50,769 nucleotides of DNA from Gammaproteobacteria bacterium (GCA_030589945.1 JAUUZN010000009.1:1-50769), one strand, 5' to 3'. Shown: positions 8,621-17,718, counted from the stretch's first letter. Notes: generated by a model not told the origin, from the sequence alone. Numbers and translations: made by a program.

Positions 8621-9466
8621 ATGTCTACAAAAGTTGACCTTCACAGCCATACTCAAGAATCAGACGGTAGTTTGAGCGTTGAGGAACTCATTAATCGTGC
8701 CATTGAGCACGACGTTGGATTGTTGGCTATTACCGACCATGACACTGTTGCTGCTCATGCCTATGTTGATAAATACATTCAGGGACAGCCTATTAAAGTC
8801 ATACCAGCCGTTGAGATATCTGCTGCGGCCGAAAATCATGAATTGCACATTGTGGGACTTGGTATCGATCCAAAGCATCAAGGATTGCAACAGTTACTAA
8901 AAAGTAATCGAGATGCTCGCCAGATTAGAGCCACTAAGATTTTACAGCGATTAAAAAAATCGGGACTTGATGATCTTACTGAACAATTAAATGAGTTGGT
9001 TCCCTCAGAGGTTGTTTGTCGCAGTCATCTAGCACAGTTACTCTGTGAGCAGGGCGTCGTCAAAAATTTTCAAAAAGCCTTTAAAAAATATTTAGGTCGC
9101 AGTGGTAAAGCTTGGGTTTCTATAAAGTGGCAACCCATGGCAGATGTCATAGCCTGTATTAAAAACGCTGGTGGCACAGCAGTGTTGGCACATCCGAGTA
9201 AATATAAATTATCGAATATCCGCTTGGAATTAGTCATTGATGAGTTTGTAAAGGCGGGTGGGGAGGCTATCGAAATTGCTTATCCTGGATTAAACCCAGC
9301 TCAAAGAGCCTTGTTAATACGCCAAGTGGATAAGCATCAATTGCAGGTATCTCAAGGTTCTGACTTCCATCATCCTGGAACCAGTTGGACAGAATTAGGT
9401 GCTTTCGGTGTTAATCCAAAAACCTATCGAACCGTCTGGCAACAATTCAGCAACAGCCCAGTCTGA
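8621..9466 (+). CDS. rnm: PHP-domain 5'-3' exonuclease / nucleoside bisphosphate phosphatase (RNase AM, YciV)
   Basis: 281 residues of PHP superfamily. Metal-binding motifs are visible in order: DLHSHTQESDG at the N-terminus, ITDHDTV at about residue 40, PAVEISA, a central CRSHLAQLL, AVLAHPSKY, and GSDFHHPG at the C-terminus. These match YciV/RNase AM, which degrades short RNA and 3',5'-nucleotides. The next gene is yciO, the same order as in E. coli. Cytosolic. Confidence 0.92.
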   Translation: MSTKVDLHSHTQESDGSLSVEELINRAIEHDVGLLAITDHDTVAAHAYVDKYIQGQPIKVIPAVEISAAAENHELHIVGLGIDPKHQGLQQLLKSNRDARQIRATKILQRLKKSGLDDLTEQLNELVPSEVVCRSHLAQLLCEQGVVKNFQKAFKKYLGRSGKAWVSIKWQPMADVIACIKNAGGTAVLAHPSKYKLSNIRLELVIDEFVKAGGEAIEIAYPGLNPAQRALLIRQVDKHQLQVSQGSDFHHPGTSWTELGAFGVNPKTYRTVWQQFSNSPV

Positions 9467-9568
9467 TTATTGAATTTAATGGGTTAAGATTATCACTTGC
9501 CATTGATGGTGGTTCATGGATAATCGCGTCTATTAATGTAAAACGTAGTTGAATGGAATTACCCTAAT

Positions 9569-10189
9569 ATGACACAATTTTTTCAAATACATGCCGAAAA
9601 TCCCCAGTCGAGACTGGCTAATCAGGCCGTGAGCATTTTGAGAAAGGGTGGCGTTATTGTCTATCCGACAGACTCTGGTTATGCATTGGGTTGTCAGTTG
9701 GGTGATAAAACCGCCTTGACCCGAATCCGTAATATCAGACGACTTGATGATCGGCACCACATGACCCTCATTTGTCGTGACTTATCTGAGTTGGCGAACT
9801 ATGCCCGTGTTGATAACTCAGCTTATCGATTGATCAAAAATCATACTCCAGGAAGCTACACTTTTATTCTCAAGGCGACTTCAGAAGTTCCTCGCAGATT
9901 GCAGCATCCCAAAAAGAAAACCATTGGTCTTCGGGTGCCCGATAATAAAATTGCCTTAGCCATACTTGACGCTTTGGGTGAGCCTTTAATGAGTACCACA
10001 CTTATTTTGGCTGGTGAAACTGAAATAATGACCGATCCTTATGATATTCGTATTGAACTAGAGGGGAAGGTAGACCTTATCATCGATGGTGGCTATTGCG
10101 GAAATGAAGCAACGTCCATGCTAGATTTGACATCAGGCACTCCTGAGGTGTTAAGAGTTGGTCAGGGTGACGTCTCAGCGTTTGAATAA
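9569..10189 (+). CDS. yciO: YciO-like Sua5/YrdC family protein
   Basis: 206 residues of the YrdC/Sua5 fold. It has the N-terminal VIVYPTDSGYALGC motif, RNIRRLDDRHHMTLICRDLS and PGSYTFILKAT. TsaC/Sua5 enzymes make threonylcarbamoyl-AMP for tRNA t6A; the YciO branch has unclear physiological function. The 'SGYALGC' form and its position after rnm indicate YciO rather than TsaC. A Sua5-like C-terminal domain is absent. It is followed by an 81-base gap to scpA. Confidence 0.9.
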   Translation: MTQFFQIHAENPQSRLANQAVSILRKGGVIVYPTDSGYALGCQLGDKTALTRIRNIRRLDDRHHMTLICRDLSELANYARVDNSAYRLIKNHTPGSYTFILKATSEVPRRLQHPKKKTIGLRVPDNKIALAILDALGEPLMSTTLILAGETEIMTDPYDIRIELEGKVDLIIDGGYCGNEATSMLDLTSGTPEVLRVGQGDVSAFE

Positions 10190-10270
10190 AACGATATTGC
10201 TGATATAACATTTTGTAGACATACAGTATAATGCGACCTTGACTAAAAGCGACCACGATTAATAGTTAAT

Positions 10271-11146
10271 ATGACTGAAATCATTGCATCTGCGTCACAT
10301 CACGTACAGGAAGAAATGCCCTTTGCCATAGTAAAAGGTGAGTCAGTCTCTGCTGTGCCCAAGGATCTCTACATTCCACCTGATGCTCTAGAAGTCATTC
10401 TAGAAATATTTGAAGGTCCTTTGGATCTGTTGCTTTATCTGATCCGACGCCAAAATATTGATATCAAAGATATTCCTCTCGCTGAAATAACCACTCAATA
10501 CATGGCTTATGTTGAGATTATGAAAGAGTTTCAGTTAGATATCGCAGCTGAGTATTTGGTGATGTCAGCAATGTTGGCTGAAATTAAATCAAGAGTCTTA
10601 TTACCTAGATTACCCTCCGCCGATGAAGATGAGGGGGATCCAAGAGCCGATTTGATTCGAAGATTACAAGAATATGAACAATTTAAAGTGGCGGCTGAAA
10701 ATATTGATGATCTCTCACGATCAGAACGAGACACCTATCAAAGTAAGGTTGAGGCGCCTCAGTTTGATGTGGTTGTTAGAGAGACACATGTTGATTTAAA
10801 AGAGCTGATGATTGCGCTAACTGATGTATTAAATCGTGCCGAGATGTTCACCAGTCATTTAATCCAAAAGGACGTGTTATCGATTCGTGAGCGTATGACT
10901 CGTATACTTGATCGTCTAAAGGGCGATACTTTTACCGATTTTATCTCTCTTTTTGACGTAGAAGAAGGTAAAATGGGTGTAGTGGTAACCTTTATGGGTA
11001 TGATGGAATTGATCAAAGAATCGTTGATTGAGATAGTCCAACAAGAACCTTATGGACCTATTCACATACGAATTGCCAGTGCAAGTAACGAAAATAATGA
11101 TCAACATGTAACGAATACAACTGATCCTACTGAAGAGTCTGAATAA
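10271..11146 (+). CDS. scpA: Segregation and condensation protein A
   Basis: Kleisin subunit of the SMC-ScpAB condensin. 291 residues. The typical FEGPLDLLLYLIRRQNIDI motif is at about residues 49-67, after a variable N-terminal extension of about 40 residues. The middle has an acidic linker and the C-terminal winged-helix region is rich in conserved hydrophobics, ending in a low-complexity tail. scpB follows after 7 bases, so they are coexpressed. An smc gene is not in the window. Confidence 0.94.
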   Translation: MTEIIASASHHVQEEMPFAIVKGESVSAVPKDLYIPPDALEVILEIFEGPLDLLLYLIRRQNIDIKDIPLAEITTQYMAYVEIMKEFQLDIAAEYLVMSAMLAEIKSRVLLPRLPSADEDEGDPRADLIRRLQEYEQFKVAAENIDDLSRSERDTYQSKVEAPQFDVVVRETHVDLKELMIALTDVLNRAEMFTSHLIQKDVLSIRERMTRILDRLKGDTFTDFISLFDVEEGKMGVVVTFMGMMELIKESLIEIVQQEPYGPIHIRIASASNENNDQHVTNTTDPTEESE

Positions 11147-11153
11147 AAATACC

Positions 11154-11843
11154 ATGCAAGATGAACAATTAAAAAATATTATTGAAGCAATTTTTATGTC
11201 GGCGGGTAAGCCCGTGTCTGCGGAAAAGTTATTGGATTTTTTTGATGATGTTGATGTTCGTCCATCAATCACAGCAGTAAAGAAACAAATTAAATCATTA
11301 CAAAGCGATTGTGAAAATAGAGGCATTGAACTGAAAGAGGTCTCATCGGGTTACCGATATCAGGCACGTGATGAATTTGGTCGCTGGGTCAGTAAATTGT
11401 GGGAAGTTAAACCACAACGATATTCTAGGGCTTTATTAGAGACTCTCGCCTTAATTGCTTATCGTCAGCCGGTTACTCGTTCGGACATTGAAGATGTTCG
11501 TGGCGTGAGTGTTTCAACCAGTATCATTAAGACCTTGCTCGAAAGAGAATGGGTTCGAATTGTGGGTCACCGAGAAGTTCCCGGTCGACCTGCCCTGTAC
11601 GCTACGACAAGAGAGTTCCTTGATTATTTCAATATGAAAAGTTTGGATGAGCTACCCAGTTTGTCTGAAATTAGAGATCTCTCTAAATTAAATCCTGAAC
11701 TAGACTTAGGCGAACATCTTCAACCGCTTGTTGAGTCTAATAGTGATGAGTCAAACACTGATGAATCAAATAGTGATGAAGCTTCTAATGATCTGGCAGA
11801 AGAAACTATTTCTGAAGAAATTTCCGATGAGAGTATAAATTGA
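11154..11843 (+). CDS. scpB: Segregation and condensation protein B
   Basis: Partner of ScpA in condensin. 229 residues with two winged-helix domains: IIEAIFMSAGKPVSAEKL at the N-terminus and ALLETLALIAYRQPVTRSDIE, then GHREVPGRPALYATT, the signature of ScpB. The C-terminal 40 residues are a low-complexity acidic tail with SNSDESNTDESNSDE-like repeats, encoded by a short imperfect tandem repeat around 11735-11790. The stop TGA shares its last base with the start of rluB. Confidence 0.94.
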   Translation: MQDEQLKNIIEAIFMSAGKPVSAEKLLDFFDDVDVRPSITAVKKQIKSLQSDCENRGIELKEVSSGYRYQARDEFGRWVSKLWEVKPQRYSRALLETLALIAYRQPVTRSDIEDVRGVSVSTSIIKTLLEREWVRIVGHREVPGRPALYATTREFLDYFNMKSLDELPSLSEIRDLSKLNPELDLGEHLQPLVESNSDESNTDESNSDEASNDLAEETISEEISDESIN

Positions 11844-12679
11844 TGTCTGAAAAATTACAGAAAGTATTGGCTAGAGCGGGTCTTGGGTCTCGTCGAGAAC
11901 TTGAGCGCTGGATTAGTGCAAATCGTGTTAGCGTTGATGGCAAGATTGCTAAACTGGGCGATCGGGTTACTGAAGAGGCAAAGATACGAGTCGATGGTGT
12001 TTTGTTAAAACTCAAAAAAGACTCTGAAATACGAAGACGTGTCCTTATCTACAACAAACCTGTTGGAGAACTCTGTACACGTAATGATCCTGAAAATCGT
12101 CCTACAGTCTTCGATCGCTTACCCAATTTAAGACAGGGACGGTGGGTTGCCATAGGCCGGTTAGATTACAATACATGCGGATTATTGCTGTTTACCAACG
12201 ACGGGGAACTGGCTAATCGTATGATGCATCCTTCGTCTGAAATCGAGCGAGAGTATTCGGTGAGAATACATGGTCAAGTTTCAGAAGCCGTACTGAGAAC
12301 ACTCAGAACGGGTGTGTTGCTCGAGGATGGTAAGGCTTCCTTTGATAAAATCAAACCTGGTGGTGGAGAAGGAACTAATCACTGGTACAATGTTACTCTA
12401 AGCGAAGGTAAGAACCGAGAAGTAAGACGTCTATGGGAATCACAAGATTTAGAAGTTTCACGCCTCATCCGTGTTCGTTACGGTAATGTGGAGCTGCCAC
12501 GTGCACTCCATCGTGGTACCTGGTCTGAGATGGAAGATAAGGAAGTTAATGCCTTGGCTGCTACAGTTGATCTAAAAGAAAAAACACCGGCTAGAAAGAA
12601 AGTTCAACAGAGAAATCCACGTCAAGTTCGCATGTCAACTCGACGAAAGAGAGCCCAGAGAAAACCAAACACTAAATAG
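11843..12679 (+). CDS. rluB: 23S rRNA pseudouridine(2605) synthase RluB
   Basis: About 278 residues. It has an S4 RNA-binding domain at the N-terminus (LQKVLARAGLGSRRELERWI) and the RsuA/RluB/E/F catalytic motif GRLDYNTCGLLLFTNDG, with the catalytic Asp. GKNREVRRLWE follows. The C-terminus is a basic tail of about 40 residues rich in Arg and Lys. I place the start at the ATG at 11843, which overlaps the scpB stop (TGATG); a TTG one codon earlier is in frame. The gene order scpA-scpB-rluB is common. Confidence 0.94.
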   Translation: MSEKLQKVLARAGLGSRRELERWISANRVSVDGKIAKLGDRVTEEAKIRVDGVLLKLKKDSEIRRRVLIYNKPVGELCTRNDPENRPTVFDRLPNLRQGRWVAIGRLDYNTCGLLLFTNDGELANRMMHPSSEIEREYSVRIHGQVSEAVLRTLRTGVLLEDGKASFDKIKPGGGEGTNHWYNVTLSEGKNREVRRLWESQDLEVSRLIRVRYGNVELPRALHRGTWSEMEDKEVNALAATVDLKEKTPARKKVQQRNPRQVRMSTRRKRAQRKPNTK

Positions 12680-12681
12680 AA

Positions 12682-13188
12682 CTAATTCTGATATTGACTG
12701 CTCATTGATGACACCGGAACATTTTGTGCAATTCTATCCGTAGGACCTGCAACGTTATGGCGAATGATTGTGAAATCACTTTCTAGGTTTATTGGAATTG
12801 TTAAATTCTGTCCTGCAAAAATCAAAATTTTCTTTTGCTGTTCACTCTTATTAATAATTCCACGCATTATTTTTTGTGCTATTGGATTTTCAAGATCATC
12901 TTCGGTGTTGGTAAAGAGATAAATTCCAAAATGAAGACTTATTGAAATATGCTGTAATGCATTGAGGATATTTCCGGTATGGGGTGCATAGATATTAGGA
13001 ATATCCGTCCTGTAGAGTCCTCGTCCTTTATTCCAATAATAAAATGCTCGCCCCGTATAGTTTTGATACGTCGTTAAGCGTTGAAATAACTTCTCAGGCT
13101 CATTAGTACTCATATGAAAAAGACAGCCTTCATCTTCGATGAGACGGTCAAACATATAAAAAGCTTTATCTGGGTATAATGGATTCAT
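12682..13188 (-). CDS. Hypothetical protein, companion of the diguanylate cyclase
   Basis: 168 residues from the ATG at 13188, one base after the stop of the GGDEF gene. An in-frame extension to 13305 overlaps that gene and is not plausible. I do not recognise a catalytic motif. The pattern KILIFAGQNLTIPINLESDFTII, after an AFYYWNKGRGLYR segment, recalls the N-terminal non-ATPase part of Ycf46-like AAA+ proteins. That is a remote resemblance by eye. No AAA+ motor follows. Close spacing suggests translation coupled to the cyclase and a possible partner role. Confidence 0.65.
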   Translation of the reverse strand: MNPLYPDKAFYMFDRLIEDEGCLFHMSTNEPEKLFQRLTTYQNYTGRAFYYWNKGRGLYRTDIPNIYAPHTGNILNALQHISISLHFGIYLFTNTEDDLENPIAQKIMRGIINKSEQQKKILIFAGQNLTIPINLESDFTIIRHNVAGPTDRIAQNVPVSSMSSQYQN

Positions 13189-13189
13189 C

Positions 13190-14143
13190 TTAGGCGGCCA
13201 CACAAACTTGATTGCGGCCACTATCTTTGGCAACGTACAAGGCTTGGTCCGCTCTGTTAAAGAGATGATCCATGCACTCTTTTTTATTAAAATTAGCAAC
13301 ACCAATACTAACCGTCACTTTAATGGTTTCATGCAGGTTATCGATTTCGCATAATGTTTCAACCTTTTCGATAGCGAGCCTAATTCGTTCTGCCATCAAC
13401 AGGGCGCTGTCTGTATCGCTATTATTAAGTAGCACTACAAATTCTTCTCCACCGTATCGAAACAACTCATCAGATTGACGGATAATACTCAAAATTTCAT
13501 GACTGACATTTTTAAGTGTTGCATCTCCAGCACGATGTCCAAAATTATCATTAATTTTTTTGAAAAAATCGATATCAATCATCAACATGGCAAATGGAGT
13601 GTCGTAACGCTCAACGATATTTTGCTCACGTGCAATGGCATTTTCCATTGCTTTACGATTACCAACACCCGTTAACGGATCTTGTAGAGCCATATTCATG
13701 GCCTGTTGATACATGAGTGCATTACGTAGAGGATAGACCAGTGCAGCCGTAAGTGTTTCTATAACTAACAAGTCCTGATCACCAAAGGGAATATTTCTTG
13801 TACAGACTAAATCACCAAGGTATACACCTTCAAGTTCGAGGTTGTATTGGCAAATGTGTGTACCCTTAGAGCCATAGCTATAGCCTAAGTTTTGGTCTAG
13901 GTTTTGATAAGAAGTGGAATCACAGGGAACTAGCGCCGTTATTTCCTGACAGAAAAACTGAAGTAAAGCTTGAACATCAAGGGTCCGTTGCAGACGTTCA
14001 GTTAATCTAAGTGCAGCCTGCTCGATTTCTTGTTGTCGAGTCTTGCTGCGCCGATTAACCCTAGCAATACCAGCAACATTACTGCGCATGGTTGCTAGTT
14101 GAGCATCTGTGTTTGTAGAACGTTCACCGTTAAAATATTGCAT
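13190..14143 (-). CDS. Diguanylate cyclase with N-terminal GAF-like domain
   Basis: 317 residues. The C-terminal GGDEF domain begins with the family entry DPLTGVGNRKAMENAI and has DIDFFKKINDNFGHRAGD and the active-site RYGGEEF. An RxxD (RQSD) five residues before GGEEF is a proper inhibitory I-site, so product inhibition by c-di-GMP is expected. The first 150 residues resemble a GAF-type sensor with a helical linker. No transmembrane segment is present, so it is cytosolic. It reads into the companion gene. The ATG at 14143 follows a long upstream space with the terminator of yciK. Confidence 0.92.
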   Translation of the reverse strand: MQYFNGERSTNTDAQLATMRSNVAGIARVNRRSKTRQQEIEQAALRLTERLQRTLDVQALLQFFCQEITALVPCDSTSYQNLDQNLGYSYGSKGTHICQYNLELEGVYLGDLVCTRNIPFGDQDLLVIETLTAALVYPLRNALMYQQAMNMALQDPLTGVGNRKAMENAIAREQNIVERYDTPFAMLMIDIDFFKKINDNFGHRAGDATLKNVSHEILSIIRQSDELFRYGGEEFVVLLNNSDTDSALLMAERIRLAIEKVETLCEIDNLHETIKVTVSIGVANFNKKECMDHLFNRADQALYVAKDSGRNQVCVAA

Positions 14144-14347
14144 GCATGTACCAGTATCTCTGAAAGATTCCTAATTTAGATATTAGTCTAGCTGATGCCA
14201 AAACTATGCCAACTATGTTAAATGCTGATAATAGTGAATAAAAACAATGAGATATGAGTTGTTGTTAACTGGAAAGATTAACTTTAGTCAAAAATATGAC
14301 TCAGATTAACAGCGATTATTAGTATTTAATTGAAAAGTGTCAGAAAA

Positions 14348-14365
14348 GCGGCAAACTGTTGCCGC
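14348..14365 (-). terminator. Intrinsic terminator of yciK
   Basis: A perfect 7-bp stem GCGGCAA/TTGCCGC with a 4-base loop. Read on the minus strand it is followed by TTTTC. It lies about 45 bases after the yciK stop, and 200 bases before the next minus-strand gene start. Confidence 0.65.
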
Positions 14366-14410
14366 GTGAGTTAAAAATCTTTATTATACAGTGACTTAAG
14401 GTAAGCAATT

Positions 14411-15172
14411 CTATTGAGCGTTCAAACTGTCGCCATTGACTAGCAGACTATCAGCACCCATGAGATATAGGTATACGGGCATGATTTCTTCAGCTGTTTT
14501 GAGAGTCATCGGATCCTCTGCTGGGTAAGCCGCTGCGCGCATCGAAGTGCGTGTAGCTCCAGGGTTGATGCAATTTGAACGAACCTTAGTATTAGTTTCC
14601 AGCTCATCAGCAAGAACCTGCATCAGTCCTTCGGTTGCAAACTTTGAAACTGCATAGGCGCCCCAATAGGCACGTCCTGTTTTACCAACGCCTGAAGAGG
14701 TAAAGATGATACTGGCGTGCTCAGCACTTTTTAATAATGGTAAGCAGGCTTGAGTCAGCATGAAGGTAGCGTTTACATTAATTTGTAGAACCTTATGCCA
14801 AATTTGTACATCTTGGTTTTCAATTGGACTGAGGACTCCCAGTATTCCAACATTGTTGAGTAGACCATCGAGCCGACCAAACTCTTTACTTAACAGTGCC
14901 ACCATATCTTGATAGTCTTGAGGTGAAGCGCCCATGAGATCAAGAGGATAGATGGCAGGTGTTGGACCTTTAGCCTTTACTATTTCATCATAAACAGCTT
15001 CTAATTTTTTTGTTGTCTTACCCAGTAGAATAACAGTTGCCCCATGTTGGGCGTATGTAATTGCAGCGGTACGACCAATACCCGCACCGGCACCAGTGAT
15101 TAAAATGACCTTGTCTTTGAGAAGATTGGGTGCTGCTTGGTATGTCTCAGGGTTGAAGCTTGTTGTGTTCAT
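14411..15172 (-). CDS. yciK: YciK-like short-chain dehydrogenase/reductase
   Basis: 253 residues of classical SDR. The TGAGAGIGRTAA cofactor loop is at about 27-38, LNNVGILG follows, and the catalytic Ser, Tyr and Lys are in SSGVGKTGRAYWGAYAVSK (YxxxK). The N-terminal extension ending in APNLLKDKVILITGAG and the C-terminal NPGATRTSMRAAAYPAEDP are typical of YciK. The substrate is unknown. It lies near rluB, as in E. coli, though on the opposite strand to it. A terminator follows. Confidence 0.92.
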   Translation of the reverse strand: MNTTSFNPETYQAAPNLLKDKVILITGAGAGIGRTAAITYAQHGATVILLGKTTKKLEAVYDEIVKAKGPTPAIYPLDLMGASPQDYQDMVALLSKEFGRLDGLLNNVGILGVLSPIENQDVQIWHKVLQINVNATFMLTQACLPLLKSAEHASIIFTSSGVGKTGRAYWGAYAVSKFATEGLMQVLADELETNTKVRSNCINPGATRTSMRAAAYPAEDPMTLKTAEEIMPVYLYLMGADSLLVNGDSLNAQ

Positions 15173-15353
15173 AGATACCTCATTTCATTTGATGTTGATA
15201 ATCCCTAAAATTGGAATCATTAGCAAGAAATAAACAGCTATTGGCAGAAATAAGATTAAGACATCACTTTGGTGAATAACCCCGTAGTGTTCAGTGAATA
15301 ACAATAATGCGAATGTTTCGGATCTTTGATAGCATGGAGTAAAGTGAGTCGCC

Positions 15354-15419
15354 ATGACAGATGAAGAGTTGACTTATCACAAGGCTGATTTAAACAACAA
15401 AAAAGGGCTCTCCATATGA
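15354..15419 (+). CDS. Possible 21-residue leader ORF upstream of the methyltransferase
   Basis: An ATG at 15354 opens a 21-codon frame whose TGA overlaps the ATG of the methyltransferase (ATGA). The overlap could couple translation. The nearest purine-rich site (GGAG at 15336-15339) is about 14 bases upstream, too far for a good ribosome site, so this may be chance. Confidence 0.25.
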   Translation: MTDEELTYHKADLNNKKGLSI

Positions 15420-16159
15420 AACAAACATGGAACGCTGATCAATATGTAAATCATGCTTCCTTTGTTGCTGAACATGGGATACCTGTACTTGAATTGTTAG
15501 CTCCGAAGTCAGGAGAAAGAATTCTTGATTTGGGATGTGGTGATGGAGCGTTAACAAAAGAAATAGAAAAGTATGGAGTCAGTGTGCATGGAGTGGACTC
15601 AAGCCCAAGCATGATTTTAGCGGCGCAAGAACGAGGGCTGTCCGCAGAGGTTATGAGTGGCGATGAATTAACCTTTAACAATGAATTTGACGCCGTTTTT
15701 TCTAATGCAGCAATACATTGGATGACCAACGTAGATGCGGTTTTATCCTCCGTATATAATTCCCTAAAGAATGATGGACGTTTTGTCGGTGAATTTGGTG
15801 GCTATGGTAATGTTAGTGTCTTGGTTAATGCTATGCAGACTGTTTTTGAGTCTCATCCTGAATTTGGTGAGTTTATAAACCCCTGGTATTTTCCAAAAGC
15901 AGAGATATACAAGAAAAAATTACAAGAGGCTGGTTTTAAGATTCATTTTATTGAGTTAATTCCAAGACCCACTCCTTTAAATTCAGGTGTAAGAAAGTGG
16001 TTGAACATATTCTCAGGTGGAATCACTAAAAATTTAGATGCTCAACAAAAAGATGACTTCTTAAATGAGGTTGAACATTTGGTAAAGCCGAATTTATTAA
16101 TCAACGGAACCTGGGTCGCAGATTACGTTAGGTTAAGGTTCTCGGCTCAAAAAATATGA
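15416..16159 (+). CDS. Class I SAM-dependent methyltransferase
   Basis: 247 residues. Motif I is ILDLGCGDGALTKEI at about residues 34-48, followed by VDSSPSMI and the FSNAAIHWM post-motif, which resembles trans-aconitate or ubiquinone/menaquinone-type small-molecule methyltransferases (Methyltransf_11). The substrate cannot be read. AAAAGGG lies about 8 bases upstream of the ATG. It is followed after 16 bases by a secreted protein of different type. No special neighbour points to a pathway. Confidence 0.85.
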   Translation: MKQTWNADQYVNHASFVAEHGIPVLELLAPKSGERILDLGCGDGALTKEIEKYGVSVHGVDSSPSMILAAQERGLSAEVMSGDELTFNNEFDAVFSNAAIHWMTNVDAVLSSVYNSLKNDGRFVGEFGGYGNVSVLVNAMQTVFESHPEFGEFINPWYFPKAEIYKKKLQEAGFKIHFIELIPRPTPLNSGVRKWLNIFSGGITKNLDAQQKDDFLNEVEHLVKPNLLINGTWVADYVRLRFSAQKI

Positions 16160-16175
16160 ATACACAAGGATATTA

Positions 16176-16649
16176 ATGTTAATGAAAAAATCAAGTTTTG
16201 CAATTTTAATATTCATTATAATGACTAATAACCATGTTTCGCATGGCAGCGAAGCAACAGTGGAGAAAAGCAACATGGTAGCTACTGGACAATTTGAATT
16301 AAAATTAGAACCTCAGAAAGATGAAGGTTCACCAGCTGGAAGGATGATTATTAATAAGACCTACAGTGGCGGGCTTATTGGAACTGCTGTTGGTCAGATG
16401 ATCAGTAAAAGAACCGAAAGTGGAGTTGCTGTTTACTATGCTATAGAAGAGTTTAGTGGCTCAGTCGATGGAAAGGATGGCTCTTTTACCCTCTTACACA
16501 ATGGACGTATGGACAAAGAGTCTCAATCTTTAGAAGTAATCATTATGGAAAATACGGGTACAAAGGAACTTGAAAACATAAGCGGTTCAATGACCATTAC
16601 CATTGAAGATGATGGCACACATTTATATGAGCTAACATACAGTCTATAG
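16176..16649 (+). CDS. Exported DUF3224-like protein
   Basis: 157 residues with an N-terminal signal peptide (about 1-25). The body matches the DUF3224 pattern as I remember it: a GRMIINKTYSGGLIG strand near residue 55, AVYYAIEEFSGSVDGKDGSF, a H/N-G-RM segment, and near the C-terminus a NTGTKELENISGSMTITIEDD and YELTYSL. The family is a small beta-barrel, possibly ligand-binding, without established function. It has a probable start at 16176 or the second ATG at 16182. Downstream of the methyltransferase on the same strand, so possibly cotranscribed. Confidence 0.75.
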   Translation: MLMKKSSFAILIFIIMTNNHVSHGSEATVEKSNMVATGQFELKLEPQKDEGSPAGRMIINKTYSGGLIGTAVGQMISKRTESGVAVYYAIEEFSGSVDGKDGSFTLLHNGRMDKESQSLEVIIMENTGTKELENISGSMTITIEDDGTHLYELTYSL

Positions 16650-16681
16650 TTCCCGATAATTGATGTGATGAATTTATATGA

Positions 16682-17020
16682 TTGCCAAAGGTTGTAAATA
16701 GAATCGTGTTTCACATCTTTCTACATTTTTTAGTACCAGCAATCGTGATTGCATTATTTTATCGACGCAGTTGGAAGCTAAGTTACTTTATTTTAATGGC
16801 GACAATGCTTGTTGATATTGATCATCTTTTTGCCAATCCAATTTATGATCCAAATCGATGTAGTATCGGATTCCATCCTTTACATCAATTAGGCTTCATT
16901 ATATTTTATGGGTTATTATGTATTGCACCCAAAACAAGATTGATCGGATTAGGTTTAACAATTCATATGGCGTTAGATTCAATAGACTGCCAGTTAACAA
17001 ATGGCGTCTGGTCGAATTAA
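16682..17020 (+). CDS. Small membrane protein, DUF6122-like
   Basis: 112 residues with three hydrophobic helices. Conserved polar motifs VDIDHLFANPIYDPNRCSIGFHPLH are split over residues 43-67. They include Asp, His and Cys residues clustered as a possible metal site in a small integral membrane protein; this pattern fits DUF6122. Metal-dependent phospholipase/hydrolase-like proteins of YdjM type share a VDxDH pattern, which is inference. The start is uncertain: TTG at 16682 or GTG at 16706. No strong ribosome site supports either. Confidence 0.75.
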   Translation: MPKVVNRIVFHIFLHFLVPAIVIALFYRRSWKLSYFILMATMLVDIDHLFANPIYDPNRCSIGFHPLHQLGFIIFYGLLCIAPKTRLIGLGLTIHMALDSIDCQLTNGVWSN

Positions 17021-17112
17021 TACTTTGAGTCACCAATCAATGAAGCTATTTTGAAGAAGACTAATCGAAGTTAATTAATGGCATAAAATATAAACCGAGG
17101 AATAGAAAAAGT

Positions 17113-17709
17113 TTGAAAACATTAAAACATTTATTTGATAGAAACTCAGAATGGGCCTCCTCAATTAAGAAAAAGGATCCAGACTTCTTTACTCGACTGT
17201 CAAAGCTGCAATCACCTGAATACCTTTGGATAGGTTGTTCAGACAGTCGCGTACCTGCAAATCAGATCACAGGTTTACAACCTGGTGAAATTTTTGTCCA
17301 TCGTAATATCGCCAATGTTGTGGTGCACACTGATTTGAACTGTCTTTCTGTATTACAGTTTGCCGTTGAAGTACTGAAGGTCAAGCATATTATTATTTGT
17401 GGTCATTATGGTTGCGGCGGCATTCAGGCTGCACTGGATGATCAGGAACGAGGACTTATTGATAATTGGTTGCGCCATATTAAAGATGTGGTGCGTTTCA
17501 ATGCTGAAAAATTTGAAGGATTAGATGAAGAACAAAAAGTCGATTTACTTTGTGAGCTTAATGTTAAAGAGCAGGTCACAAATATCTGTAATACCACCAT
17601 TGTGAAAAAAGCTTGGAAGCAAGGCAATGATCTAACCGTTCACGGATGGATTTATAGTATTAAAAATGGAGTTCTTAGAGACTTGGATGAAGTCTCAGCT
17701 CCGAGATAA
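17113..17709 (+). CDS. can: Beta-class carbonic anhydrase
   Basis: 198 residues, very like E. coli Can. Zinc ligands Cys42, Asp44 (WIGCSDSRVP), His98 and Cys101 (ICGHYGCGG) are at the same positions. The enzyme interconverts CO2 and bicarbonate. The protein ends after RDLDEVSAPR, about 20 residues shorter than E. coli Can, a loss at the C-terminus only. The start is TTG with GAGG about 10 bases upstream. The next gene follows almost at once. Confidence 0.95.
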   Translation: MKTLKHLFDRNSEWASSIKKKDPDFFTRLSKLQSPEYLWIGCSDSRVPANQITGLQPGEIFVHRNIANVVVHTDLNCLSVLQFAVEVLKVKHIIICGHYGCGGIQAALDDQERGLIDNWLRHIKDVVRFNAEKFEGLDEEQKVDLLCELNVKEQVTNICNTTIVKKAWKQGNDLTVHGWIYSIKNGVLRDLDEVSAPR

Positions 17710-17718
17710 AATTTGGAT

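Noticed and set aside
8486-8656. In-frame N-terminal extension of the BolA protein
   Set aside because: It runs through the 13-bp tandem repeat and into the rnm start region; BolA proteins are about 90-105 residues.
13189-13305. Upstream extension of the small protein after the diguanylate cyclase
   Set aside because: It overlaps the end of the cyclase gene in another frame, and the ATG one base past the cyclase stop is a better start.
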